Below are positions 15,947-23,389 of a stretch of DNA of 35,328 nt, piece by piece. The translations under genes and the position numbers were made by a program. This stretch comes from Niallia endozanthoxylica (GTDB lineage Bacteria; Bacillota; Bacilli; Bacillales; Cytobacillaceae), in assembly GCF_008710145.1 (NCBI RefSeq), contig NZ_VYKL01000017.1:1-35328 (forward strand), written 5' to 3'. The notes below the pieces were generated by a model. The model saw nothing but the letters and a program-made list of their open reading frames with translations. It made no database searches and had not been told where the DNA came from. Every line of letters starts with the position of its first letter. The stretch's first letter is position 1.

Positions 15947-15961
15947 CTCGAATTCAAGATA
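15944..15961 (+). promoter_or_regulatory. MhqR-type operator, copy 2
   Basis: TATCTCGAATTCAAGATA, almost a perfect palindrome and 17 of 18 identical to copy 1. It overlaps the P2 -10 box. Confidence 0.8.
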
Positions 15962-16026
15962 TATTAGTTAAAAATATATGTGATTAAAATACTGCCTTTT
16001 CAATTAATAGCAAAATTAAAAGATAT

Positions 16027-16220
16027 TTAACTTCATTCAGCAGAAGTCCTCCACTTCTATAAGTGGGGGATGAATGCAAAAAGCTCTCTGATTCAGTGGG
16101 GGTTCAAACCCCGGCTGAATGAAGTTAAGCCTCCGGCGGATGCCTCGGATTTTTTAAAGGTAATTTATCGAGCGAGCTCGATAAAAATCCGGGCGCAAAT
16201 TCGACGGGGCGAATTTGATC
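16027..16220 (+). ncRNA. Highly structured leader element, probable IS200/IS605-type end or guide-RNA relic
   Basis: A perfect 15-bp inverted repeat (16027-16041 with 16114-16128) encloses a 10-bp hairpin (16047-16056 with 16061-16070) and GGGGT-TCAA-ACCCC (16099-16112). ATTCAG (16091-16096) can pair with CTGAAT (16115-16120), competing with the outer stem. Downstream lie a perfect 10-bp stem (16164-16173 with 16176-16185), CGGATTTTT with AAAAATCCG (16146-16154, 16183-16191), and CAAATTCG with CGAATTTG (16196-16217). The GTGGGGGATGAATGC segment and overall style resemble right ends of TnpB-type elements, but no tnpB gene adjoins. It lies in the leader of the dioxygenase operon. Confidence 0.5.
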
Positions 16221-16268
16221 AGTTCATGTATTTGTTTAAAAAATATTAAATAAAGGAATGTGAAAATA

Positions 16269-17207
16269 ATGAGCAAAAAAACAATGGGGATTCATCATAT
16301 TACAGCGATTGTAGGCCATCCACAAGAAAATGTAGATTTTTATGCCGGAGTACTAGGGCTGCGTTTGGTGAAACAAACCGTTAATTTTGATGATCCGGGA
16401 ACGTATCATCTTTATTTTGGCAATGAAGGGGGAAAACCTGGAACAATCATTACCTTTTTCCCTTGGCCTGATGCTTATCAAGGAAAAATTGGCGGCGGCC
16501 AGGTAGGGGTAACCTCTTATGTAGTACCTAAAGGGGCATTGGAATTCTGGGCAAAGAGACTTGAAACATTCCACATATCGTTTACGAAAATGGAACGCTT
16601 TGGAGAAACCTCCTTACTATTTGAAGACCCGCATGGACTTCAACTCGAAATAGTAGAGAGGGAAGAAGGATTAGTAAATACTTGGAGTTTTGGAGCGATA
16701 ACATCTGAAGTGGCAATAAAAGGCTTTGGCGGAGCCACTCTGTTATCAACGCAGCCGCAAAAAACGGCAGAATTATTAGAAAAAACAATGGGTCTTGAAA
16801 AAGTAGGCCAAGAAGGAGAGTTCATTCGTTATCGTTCAACGGCCGACATTGGAAATATCATTGATCTTCAATTAACACCGGCTGCTCGCGGAGAAATGGG
16901 TGTAGGTACCGTACACCATATTGCTTGGAGAGCAAGTGATGATCAGGATCAATTAGAGTGGAAACAATATGTGAAAGAGCATGGATATGGTGTCACTCCT
17001 GTTAAGAATCGTAATTATTTTAATGCGATTTACTTTAGAGAGCATGGAGAAATACTATTTGAAATTGCAACAGATCCCCCAGGATTCGCTCATGATGAGT
17101 CACAGGAAACAATGGGGAATGAGCTGAAATTGCCGGAACAATATGAACCACATCGAGACAAGATTGAAAGAGTATTGCTTCCATTTAAGGTAAGGGAGTT
17201 AGATTGA
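16269..17207 (+). CDS. Ring-cleaving dioxygenase, VOC family (MhqA/MhqO type)
   Basis: 312 residues. ATG 16269 is chosen over GTG 16260 because AAAGGA (16252-16257) is 11 nt from the former and only 2 from the latter. Two glyoxalase-type halves are visible. The first starts MGIHHITAIVGHPQENVDFYAGVLGLRLVK; the second starts near residue 150. Metal ligands of extradiol dioxygenases are recognisable: the GIHHIT His, the GTVHHIAWR His and the ILFEIATDPPGF Glu. In Bacillus, MhqA, MhqE and MhqO of this family protect against hydroquinones and catechols. It is first in the operon behind two MhqR-type operators. It is paralogous to 17859-18803. Confidence 0.88.
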   Translation: MSKKTMGIHHITAIVGHPQENVDFYAGVLGLRLVKQTVNFDDPGTYHLYFGNEGGKPGTIITFFPWPDAYQGKIGGGQVGVTSYVVPKGALEFWAKRLETFHISFTKMERFGETSLLFEDPHGLQLEIVEREEGLVNTWSFGAITSEVAIKGFGGATLLSTQPQKTAELLEKTMGLEKVGQEGEFIRYRSTADIGNIIDLQLTPAARGEMGVGTVHHIAWRASDDQDQLEWKQYVKEHGYGVTPVKNRNYFNAIYFREHGEILFEIATDPPGFAHDESQETMGNELKLPEQYEPHRDKIERVLLPFKVRELD

Positions 17208-17228
17208 TGCAAGAAAGGGATGATTTAT

Positions 17229-17837
17229 ATGCTTTCCATTAATCCATCTACAAATACGGAAAGGGAAAATTATAAATTATTAATCGGCAGTATCATTCCA
17301 AGACCAATTGCTTTTGTTACTACGATGTCAAAAGACGGTACCGTGAATGGCGCGCCCTTTAGTTACTTCAATATTGTTTCATCCAATCCTCCGATGATTT
17401 CATTGGCCATCCAACGGTCAAACGGAAGGCAGAAAGATACAGCCAGGAACATCATCGAGACACAGGAATTTGTCATTCATATGGTGGATGAACAAAACGT
17501 TGAAAAGATAAATCAGACAGCTGCGAGTTTACCTTCAAATCAAAGTGAAATAGAATTATCCGGATTAATCCCGGTACAAAGCACAAAAATTTCTGTGCCA
17601 GGAGTAAAGGAAGCAAAAATTCGGATGGAGTGTACATTAGAACATTCCTTGGAATTAGGAGGTTCGGATTCACCAGGTGTCGATTTGATGATTGGTAGAG
17701 TGATTCAATTTCATATTGAAAACAATATTTATGAAAATGGAAGAATCAATCCTATGGGCTTAGGAGCAGTAAGCCGATTAGCCGGTCACGATTATGCAAA
17801 AATAGGTGACATTTTCACAATTGAAAGGCCTAATTAA
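17229..17837 (+). CDS. Flavin reductase-like (FMN-binding split-barrel) protein
   Basis: 202 residues from ATG 17229, which is about 10 nt from AAAGGGA. An ATG at 17220 overlaps that site. The core reads LLIGSIIPRPIAFVTTMSKDG, then GAPFSYFNIVSSNPPMISLAIQRS, then DTARNIIETQEFVIHMV. This is the flavoredoxin/flavin-reductase-like fold that binds FMN. The C-terminal NPMGLGAVSRLAGHDYAKIGDIF is typical of the YwrF/flavoredoxin group. It lies between two dioxygenase genes with gaps of 21 nt on each side, so it is probably co-transcribed. It could supply reduced flavin or reduce quinones directly. The substrate is unknown. Confidence 0.87.
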   Translation: MLSINPSTNTERENYKLLIGSIIPRPIAFVTTMSKDGTVNGAPFSYFNIVSSNPPMISLAIQRSNGRQKDTARNIIETQEFVIHMVDEQNVEKINQTAASLPSNQSEIELSGLIPVQSTKISVPGVKEAKIRMECTLEHSLELGGSDSPGVDLMIGRVIQFHIENNIYENGRINPMGLGAVSRLAGHDYAKIGDIFTIERPN

Positions 17838-17858
17838 TTTTGGAGCGGGAGGATGGGA

Positions 17859-18803
17859 ATGCAAAAAACAGCAGGTATCCATCATATCACAGCGTTTGTT
17901 AATGATGCGCAAAGAACAACGGATTTTTATACAGGAGTGCTTGGTTTAAGACTTGTGAAAAAAACAATTAATTTTGATCGTCCAGAGGTATATCATCTTT
18001 ATTTTGGAAATGAAGCGGGCGAACCGGGAACCGTCATCACCTTTTTTCCATGGGAAAAACAGTTAAAAGGACGAATGGGTACAGGACAAGTAGGGGTCAC
18101 GAGCTATATGATTCCCCTAGGTGCGATGGACTTTTGGAAGAATCGTTTAGAGACATTCGGGATTAAATTTCGTTTATCTGAACGATTTGGAGAGAACTAT
18201 ATACAATTGCAGGATCCAGATGGGCTTGAACTGGAATTGGTCGAACGAAATCGAGGACCGATGAATACCTGGAGTGTTAACGGAATCCAGCCGGAGGTTG
18301 CAGTGAAAGGGTTCGGTGGAGCCACTTTGATTTCAGCAAAGCCTAATAAAACCGCCGAGGTACTTGAATCTGTCTTAGGTCTGACATGCATTGGGCAAGA
18401 AGATAGCTTTCTACGATTTCAATCAGAAGGAGACCTTGGAAATACCATTGATATCAAGCTGACACCTTCAGTACGAGGTCTGATGGGAGCCGGGACAGTT
18501 CACCATATTGCCTGGCGGGCCAAAGATGAAGAGGATCATCAAAGGTGGAGAGATCTTCTTCAGGAGAAGGGCTATCATCCTACAGAAATCCTTGATAGAA
18601 ACTATTTCAAAGCGATTTATTTTCATGAAGAAGGCGGTATTCTGTTTGAAATAGCAACTGACCCGCCAGGTTTTACGGTGGATGAACCTATACATGAGCT
18701 GGGACAAAAACTCATGCTGCCGTCATGGTTTGAGGAAAAACGAGAAGAATTAGAGGAGAGCTTGTCTCCAGTTAAGGCCAAAGTTTTCAAAGGGGAAGGA
18801 TAA
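17859..18803 (+). CDS. Ring-cleaving dioxygenase, VOC family (MhqE-like position next to mhqD)
   Basis: 314 residues. ATG 17859 is preferred to 17853 because GGGAGG (17847-17852) directly abuts the latter. It is clearly homologous to the dioxygenase at 16269: GIHHITAFVNDAQRTTDFYTGVLGLRLVKK, then LYFGNEAGEPGTVITFFPW. Metal ligands again sit in GIHHIT, GTVHHIAWR and ILFEIATDPPGF. It is followed immediately by the mhqD-type esterase, as in the Bacillus mhqED operon, so it is probably the MhqE counterpart. It would open catechol or hydroquinone rings using Fe(2+) and oxygen. Confidence 0.88.
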   Translation: MQKTAGIHHITAFVNDAQRTTDFYTGVLGLRLVKKTINFDRPEVYHLYFGNEAGEPGTVITFFPWEKQLKGRMGTGQVGVTSYMIPLGAMDFWKNRLETFGIKFRLSERFGENYIQLQDPDGLELELVERNRGPMNTWSVNGIQPEVAVKGFGGATLISAKPNKTAEVLESVLGLTCIGQEDSFLRFQSEGDLGNTIDIKLTPSVRGLMGAGTVHHIAWRAKDEEDHQRWRDLLQEKGYHPTEILDRNYFKAIYFHEEGGILFEIATDPPGFTVDEPIHELGQKLMLPSWFEEKREELEESLSPVKAKVFKGEG

Positions 18804-18806
18804 ATG

Positions 18807-19427
18807 ATGAAACACATCTATCAAAAAGGCAGGGATTCGTCAAAACCAACATTATTATTACTGCATGGCACTGGAGGAACTGAATTAGATCTGCTGCCTC
18901 TTGCTGGTATGGTTGACGATGAAGCTTCTTACTTAAGCGTACGCGGGAATGTTTTAGAAAATGGAATGCCGCGATTTTTCCGAAGACTGGCTGAAGGAGT
19001 ATTTGATGAGGAAGATCTTGTTTTTCGAACAAATGAACTGAATCAGTTTTTAAACGAAGCAGCTGGGGAATATGGCTTTGACAGAGACAATATACTTGCC
19101 ATTGGTTATTCAAATGGAGCCAATATTGCTGCGAGTTTGTTATTTCATCATCAACAGGCATTAAAAGGAGCCATTCTGCATCATCCAATGGTACCGAAAA
19201 GGGGAATAAAACTGCCTGATTTATCAGGAAAGTCAGTTTTTATTGCTGCAGGAACGAATGATCCTATTTGTTCACCAATGGAATCAAACGAGCTTCGAAG
19301 CTTGTTAGAAGAGGCAAACGCAGCAGTGGAGCTTCATTGGGAAGAAAGAGGTCATCAGCTGACTAGAGAAGAAGTGGAAGCGGCGGCAACATGGTATCGG
19401 AAATTATATAATGAATCATTTAAATAA
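18807..19427 (+). CDS. mhqD: Alpha/beta-hydrolase esterase, MhqD type
   Basis: 206 residues. ATG 18807 has AAGGA six nt upstream; ATG 18804, 3 nt earlier, is possible. LLLLHGTGGTELDLL is the oxyanion-hole loop. GYSNGANIA holds the nucleophile Ser, GTNDPIC the Asp and RGHQLT the His of the catalytic triad. It belongs to the phospholipase/carboxylesterase group containing Bacillus MhqD, induced by methylhydroquinone and catechol. It starts right after the dioxygenase stop codon. The natural ester is unknown. In the island it presumably processes ring-cleavage or conjugate products. Confidence 0.88.
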   Translation: MKHIYQKGRDSSKPTLLLLHGTGGTELDLLPLAGMVDDEASYLSVRGNVLENGMPRFFRRLAEGVFDEEDLVFRTNELNQFLNEAAGEYGFDRDNILAIGYSNGANIAASLLFHHQQALKGAILHHPMVPKRGIKLPDLSGKSVFIAAGTNDPICSPMESNELRSLLEEANAAVELHWEERGHQLTREEVEAAATWYRKLYNESFK

Positions 19428-19450
19428 TCAAAATTTATGGAGGATTTATT

Positions 19451-19876
19451 ATGATAGTAAAACACGAAGCAGGAGCACTAATCTTACGTCTCGCTTTAGG
19501 TATCAGCTTTTTCATTCATGGGTATGTTAAATTTCGTGATGGAATCGAAAATACGGTTGGATGGTTTGAAAGCATTGGGTTACCGGGAATATTAGCATAT
19601 GGAGCAGCTTCAGTCGAATTGATTGGCGGAATCCTATTAATTCTTGGATTGGCCACTCGACTTGTATCCGTATTATTTGCTGGCATCATGGCAGTAGCAA
19701 CCTTAAAAGTTAAATTAGCCATTGGCTTTCTAGGCAACGGTCAAATGGCTGGGTATGAGCTGGATTTAGCGTTTTTAGCGATGGCGATTTATCTTGTGTT
19801 AAATGGAAGCAAATTATTATCAGTTGGTCATAAGCTTTTTGAAAAAGGTTCAAAGGATGTAACAAAAGCTGCTTAG
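19451..19876 (+). CDS. DoxX family membrane protein, MhqP type
   Basis: 141 residues with four hydrophobic helices and a good GGAGGA site. LILRLALGISFFIHGYVKFRDG opens the DoxX fold. GASVELIGGILLILGLATR and AFLAMAIYLVLNGSKLLSV are the other conserved helices. In Bacillus, the DoxX protein MhqP is encoded beside the dioxygenase MhqO in the MhqR regulon. The function of the family is uncertain, with suggested roles in quinone or redox handling at the membrane. It lies 23 nt after the esterase and likely ends the main operon. Confidence 0.85.
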   Translation: MIVKHEAGALILRLALGISFFIHGYVKFRDGIENTVGWFESIGLPGILAYGAASVELIGGILLILGLATRLVSVLFAGIMAVATLKVKLAIGFLGNGQMAGYELDLAFLAMAIYLVLNGSKLLSVGHKLFEKGSKDVTKAA

Positions 19877-19897
19877 TTAAAGTATAGTACGAATTGA

Positions 19898-19981
19898 AAA
19901 AATATATTTTCAAAAACTGTCAAGCATCAAGCGAAACGCACGGTGACTGTGGAAGAATGGGTTAAAAAGGGCATTCAATAA
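19898..19981 (+). pseudogene. Short C-terminal relic, possibly of an NmrA/SDR-type protein
   Basis: An open frame with no start reads to RTVTVEEWVKKGIQ and a stop at 19979-19981. The (R)T-x-EEWV(K/R) ending resembles the C-termini of NmrA-like NAD(P)-binding proteins. A terminator follows directly. Only about 27 residues remain, so the assignment is tentative. Confidence 0.3.
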
Positions 19982-19989
19982 TTGAAAGT

Positions 19990-20025
19990 AAGCCAATCAG
20001 ATTCATTTGATTGGCTTGCTTTTTA
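19990..20025 (+). terminator. Rho-independent terminator of the mhq operon
   Basis: AAGCCAATCA (19990-19999) and TGATTGGCTT (20008-20017) form a perfect 10-bp stem followed by GCTTTTT. Confidence 0.88.
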
Positions 20026-20043
20026 TTAAGAAGGTTATTGTGA

Positions 20044-20643
20044 TATTTGAAGTTTAAGACAGATGAGTCCGCTTATCAAATTCAAATTCTAGGACCCAAT
20101 CAATATTTTTCATACCAGTAATTTGAAGATAAGGCACTTCAAGAACAGCTGATGGTTGTCTACGCTTCGTTTGGAACGGTCGAGTCACGCCGTGAAAACA
20201 GAGTTTACGTAGATTCGTCTCAAAGAGATGAATTCGGTGTACCGTTACAGCAGGTTCAATATTCCTTAAGCAACAAAGACCGGCAGACAGCCAAACAAGT
20301 GGAACAGGGAATTAGAGAGTCTGCAGCAGCTATGAAAGTGATTCTAGATGAGTCAACATTGACCCTAAGGCCACCTGGAGCAGATATGCATGAAGCTTGT
20401 ACATGCAGAATGGGGGATAATCCGGAAACCTCAGCTACCAATCGTAACGGTCAAATCCATGGAGTTCAAGGTTTATTTGTTGCTGATAACAGTGTTCTTC
20501 CTACTTTAACCGCGGCTGGTCCTGTTCTTTCCAGCACTGCTTTCATATTGTTCGTGAGTCAGATTGAGCGATTAGATTTTATTATATTAAAGCATCGTGA
20601 TGGACTTTTAATTATATTCAACAATCCGAGGAGAGCTTCTTAA
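20044..20643 (+). pseudogene. GMC oxidoreductase, decayed C-terminal remnant
   Basis: The frame reads DESAYQIQILGPNQYFSYQ, stop (TAA 20119-20121), then FEDKALQEQLMVVYASFGTVES and on. GADMHEACTCRMGDNPETSATNR and QIHGVQGLFVADNSVLPT are the C-terminal signature of GMC flavoenzymes (gluconate dehydrogenase or glucose-methanol-choline type), including the conserved active-site His. The N-terminal FAD domain is missing: a stop lies just upstream at 20041-20043 and the preceding DNA is the terminator of the mhq operon. The C-terminal tail after FVSQIERLDF is also not family-like. About 200 of a normal 550 residues are left, so it is a non-functional relic. Confidence 0.8.
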
Positions 20644-20660
20644 AGGAGGAGCTGTTTTTT
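20634..20660 (+). terminator. Probable terminator after the GMC relic
   Basis: AGCTTCTT (20634-20641) pairs with the segment GGAGGAGCT (20645-20653) using wobble pairs, then six T. Confidence 0.55.
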
Positions 20661-20705
20661 GTTTCTTCCTAATTATTAAATTAATAGTTAAAGAAAACTT
20701 TTTCT

Positions 20706-20746
20706 TTGACATATATACTAGTTTATAATATATTTAATTCGAGATA
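20706..20746 (+). promoter_or_regulatory. azoR promoter with MhqR-type operator, copy 3
   Basis: TTGACA (20706-20711), 17-bp spacer, TATATT (20729-20734). The operator TATATTTAATTCGAGATA (20729-20746) begins at the -10. Its reverse complement, TATCTCGAATTAAATATA, matches copy 1 at 17 of 18 positions. This places azoR under the same repressor as the dioxygenase operon. Confidence 0.75.
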
Positions 20747-20792
20747 TTTTTATTAAAAATATTTAAACATAATAAAAGGGGAAATAAAATAA

Positions 20793-21425
20793 ATGAATAT
20801 TTTAGTAGTAAAAGCAAATAACCGTCCAGCTTCAGAGGCTGTTTCAAGTAAAATGTATGAAACTTTCATGAATAATCTAGAAGGTGTCAACGTTTCAACA
20901 TATGATGTATTTGAAGAAGATATGCCATACTTTGGTCAAGACTTATTCAATGCGTTCGGTAAAGTAGAATCAGGCGAAGAAATGACAGATGTTGAAAAGC
21001 GTATTTTAGCAGCGAAACAAAAGGCAATGGATGCTCTAACAGAAGCAGATGTAGTGGTATTTGCATTCCCATTATGGAATCTAACTATTCCAGCTAAATT
21101 ACAAACATTTATTGATTATGTGTACCAAGCAGGCTATTCATTTAAATATGATGAAAACGGCCAATTAGTTGGATTATTAAAAGATAAAAAATTCATCGTA
21201 CTTAGTGCACGCGGCGGCATTTACTCAACTCCAGAAGCAGCACCATTAGAAATGGCTGCAAACTATATCAAAAACATCTCTGGCGGCGTATTCGGTATGG
21301 AAATCATCGACGAAGTAATTATCGAAGGTCACGCTGCAATGCCAGATCAAGCAGAAAAAATTATTGCCGAAGGATTAGAAAAGGTGGCAGCTGCTGCTAA
21401 AAATCTTTCAGCTGTGACTGCATAA
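20793..21425 (+). CDS. azoR2: FMN-dependent NADH-azoreductase (AzoR2 type)
   Basis: 210 residues of the AzoR flavodoxin-like family. Segments include FAFPLWNLTIPAKLQTFID, SARGGIYSTPEAAPLEMAANY and [13 protein letters not shown]. It reduces azo dyes and quinones with NADH by two electrons. In Bacillus subtilis azoR2 (yvaB) belongs to the MhqR regulon, and the operator copy at its own promoter here says the same. It is a paralogue of 2124-2759 but distinct in sequence. Its codon use is smooth and the ribosome site AAAAGGGGA is good, suggesting strong expression. It is monocistronic with its own terminator. Confidence 0.92.
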   Translation: MNILVVKANNRPASEAVSSKMYETFMNNLEGVNVSTYDVFEEDMPYFGQDLFNAFGKVESGEEMTDVEKRILAAKQKAMDALTEADVVVFAFPLWNLTIPAKLQTFIDYVYQAGYSFKYDENGQLVGLLKDKKFIVLSARGGIYSTPEAAPLEMAANYIKNISGGVFGMEIIDEVIIEGHAAMPDQAEKIIAEGLEKVAAAAKNLSAVTA

Positions 21426-21443
21426 TATAAGTATTTAACGAAG

Positions 21444-21473
21444 ACAGCTCCTCATGTAAGGGGCTGTTTTTCT
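21444..21473 (+). terminator. Rho-independent terminator
   Basis: ACAGCTCCT (21444-21452) pairs with AGGGGCTGT (21459-21467), then a T tract. Confidence 0.8.
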
Positions 21474-21513
21474 TTGTAAATAAATACCTGACTAACGGCA
21501 AAATGGAGCAGTG

Positions 21514-21541
21514 TGACATTTGTCATATCTTGTACATGACA
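21514..21541 (+). promoter_or_regulatory. Candidate DesR-type operator upstream of des
   Basis: TGACATTTGTCA (21514-21525) is a perfect palindrome. Its right half, TGTCAT (21521-21526), also forms an inverted repeat with ATGACA (21536-21541). Such TGTCAT/ATGACA repeats upstream of a desaturase gene are in the place where phosphorylated DesR binds in Bacillus subtilis. Confidence 0.5.
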
Positions 21542-21619
21542 CCTGCTACTTACATCCATGACTCCCTTTCTTTATAGTAGGATATAACGATTCAAAACAA
21601 GGAAGGGAATTAAAATCAT

Positions 21620-22651
21620 ATGACCTCACAAAAGACAAATATGTTAAAAAAACAGATAGCTCCTTTTGAAAAATCAACAACAAAAGAAAGTGTTTGGCAG
21701 CTGATAAACACGGTCGTACCATTTATTGCCTTATGGTATCTTGCCTATATTAGTCTTTCCGTTTCTTATTGGTTAGCGTTAGGTCCGATTGTGATTGCTG
21801 CAGGCTTTTTGGTAAGAATCTTCATTATTTTTCATGATTGCACACATCATTCATTCTTTAAGAACCGACGTCTCAATCGCATCGTCGGAACGGCCATGGG
21901 TGTTATGACTTTATTTCCGTTTGATAAATGGGGACGTGAGCATTCCATTCATCATGCGACAAGCGGGAACTTGGATAAACGCGGAACAGGTGATATTTGG
22001 ACATTAACAATTGATGAATATGTTAATGCACCACTTCGTACTCGCATGGGTTATCGTTTTTACCGTAATCCATTCGTACTGTTAGTGTTAGGACCGATTT
22101 TTCAGTTTTTATTGAAAAATAGATTTAATCGTAAAGATGCGAAAAAGAAGGAACGTTTGAACACGTATTTGACAAATATTATTATTGTTTCTTTAGTTGG
22201 ATTGCTCGTTTGGGGAGTTGGCTGGCAATCGGTTTTGCTCGTTCATGGTTCTATTTTCTTGCTGGCAGGTTCGGCAGGTATTTGGTTGTTCTATATTCAA
22301 CATACATTTGAGGATTCTTATTTTGAAGAAGATCCTGATTGGGAATATGTGAAAGCTGCGGTGGAAGGAAGCTCCTTCTACAAGCTTCCTAAGTTTATTC
22401 AATTTTTAACAGGGAATATTGGATACCATCATGTTCACCATTTAAGCCCGCGTGTGCCGAACTATCAATTAGAAGAGGCGCATAATAATACACCGCCATT
22501 GCAAAACGTTCCAACGATAACGTTAGCTACAAGCTTGAAGTCACTCCGTTTTCGATTATGGGATGAGAAAAACAAAACGTTTGTTAGTTTTAGAGACGTC
22601 AAACGATTAGCGAAGAAGAGAGTTAATGTTCAAGTGAAACCTGAACATTAA
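21620..22651 (+). CDS. des: Membrane acyl-lipid desaturase
   Basis: 343 residues with hydrophobic segments grouped around three His boxes: HDCTHHSFF (about residues 73-81), HSIHHA (about 108-113) and HVHHLSP near residue 272. These bind the di-iron centre of membrane fatty-acyl desaturases. By analogy with the Bacillus enzyme it puts a double bond into membrane phospholipid chains after cold shift, restoring fluidity. A DesR-like regulator gene follows, as in the des-desK-desR locus, but the sensor kinase gene is absent here. A terminator separates the two. The operator candidate at 21514-21541 suggests DesR-type control. Confidence 0.92.
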   Translation: MTSQKTNMLKKQIAPFEKSTTKESVWQLINTVVPFIALWYLAYISLSVSYWLALGPIVIAAGFLVRIFIIFHDCTHHSFFKNRRLNRIVGTAMGVMTLFPFDKWGREHSIHHATSGNLDKRGTGDIWTLTIDEYVNAPLRTRMGYRFYRNPFVLLVLGPIFQFLLKNRFNRKDAKKKERLNTYLTNIIIVSLVGLLVWGVGWQSVLLVHGSIFLLAGSAGIWLFYIQHTFEDSYFEEDPDWEYVKAAVEGSSFYKLPKFIQFLTGNIGYHHVHHLSPRVPNYQLEEAHNNTPPLQNVPTITLATSLKSLRFRLWDEKNKTFVSFRDVKRLAKKRVNVQVKPEH

Positions 22652-22657
22652 TCGATT

Positions 22658-22686
22658 ACTCCCCTTATCATGGGGAGTTTCTATTT
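22658..22686 (+). terminator. Rho-independent terminator after des
   Basis: ACTCCCC (22658-22664) and GGGGAGT (22672-22678) form a perfect stem followed by TTCTATTTT. Confidence 0.8.
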
Positions 22687-22722
22687 TAGCGCAGTTTCCG
22701 AAAAAATGCAGGAGAGATTGAC

Positions 22723-23253
22723 ATGATACGAATTGTCATAGCTGAGGATCAAGAACTGTTATTAAGCGTAATAGGTACACTTCTAAATCTGGAAGAGGAT
22801 ATGGAAGTAATTGGTCAGGCAAAGAATGGTAAAGAGGCCGTTGCGCTTGTACAGGAAATGCAGCCTGATATTTGTATCATGGATATCGAGATGCCTGTTA
22901 TGAACGGACTTGATGCGGCAGATGCTTTATATTCTACAGGATGTAGAATCATTATCATGACAACCTTTGCAAGAATGGGATATATGGAACGTGCTCAACA
23001 AGCAGGTGTTAGAGGATATTTGCTCAAAGACAGCCCAAGTCATGAATTAGTATCTTCTATACGCAGCATCATGAACGGTAACCAAATATATTCTCCTGAA
23101 CTAGCGGATCATGTTTCCTCTATTAATAGAAAAAGGATTGAACATTCCTCCCATTCTCAAAACGAAACGTGTAATCGGACTTATAAAGCGCTAATGAATG
23201 TTAAAAGATATTTTTCAACTATTATCGATAAAATGAAGCTGCCGACGGGTTAG
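22723..23253 (+). CDS. DesR-like response regulator with degenerate C-terminal domain
   Basis: 176 residues. Residues 1-125 are a full receiver domain: acidic pair at Glu8-Asp9, phosphoacceptor Asp54 in CIMDIEMP, MTTFA with the switch Thr, and GYLLKDSPS with the conserved Lys. The sequence follows DesR closely up to NGNQIYSPEL. After that, the LuxR-type helix-turn-helix expected in DesR (LTDREKEVL and so on) is missing. Only a tail NVKRYFSTIIDKMKLPT resembles the last helix before the stop. It is about 20-25 residues short, with its middle replaced. It probably cannot bind DNA as DesR does. No desK gene lies nearby. It may be a decaying gene or a receiver-only protein. Confidence 0.8.
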   Translation: MIRIVIAEDQELLLSVIGTLLNLEEDMEVIGQAKNGKEAVALVQEMQPDICIMDIEMPVMNGLDAADALYSTGCRIIIMTTFARMGYMERAQQAGVRGYLLKDSPSHELVSSIRSIMNGNQIYSPELADHVSSINRKRIEHSSHSQNETCNRTYKALMNVKRYFSTIIDKMKLPTG

Positions 23254-23284
23254 GATTTTAATGAATTTTATATGTTTTATTATG

Positions 23285-23313
23285 CTCCTTTCATATAGTT
23301 GAAAGGAGTTTTT
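23285..23313 (+). terminator. Rho-independent terminator
   Basis: CTCCTTTCA (23285-23293) and TGAAAGGAG (23300-23308) form a perfect 9-bp stem followed by five T. Confidence 0.88.
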
Positions 23314-23389
23314 ATTTTGCTTTTTTTTGACGGATTATCTTAGATTTTTGATGGAAAAGTAATAGAAATAGAATGGAGGTTGCTTTTTG

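Noticed and set aside
16091..16120. tRNA T-arm look-alike (GGGGTTCAAACCCC)
   Set aside because: No acceptor, D or anticodon arm can be formed around it; the surrounding pairings define another structure.
18787..19188. Minus-strand 133-codon frame
   Set aside because: Fully opposite the mhqD gene, which has a complete catalytic triad; no ribosome site.
20116..20124. Internal TAA in the GMC relic as a possible recoded codon
   Set aside because: TAA is not used for selenocysteine, and the gene also lacks its N-terminal two-thirds; plain decay is simpler.
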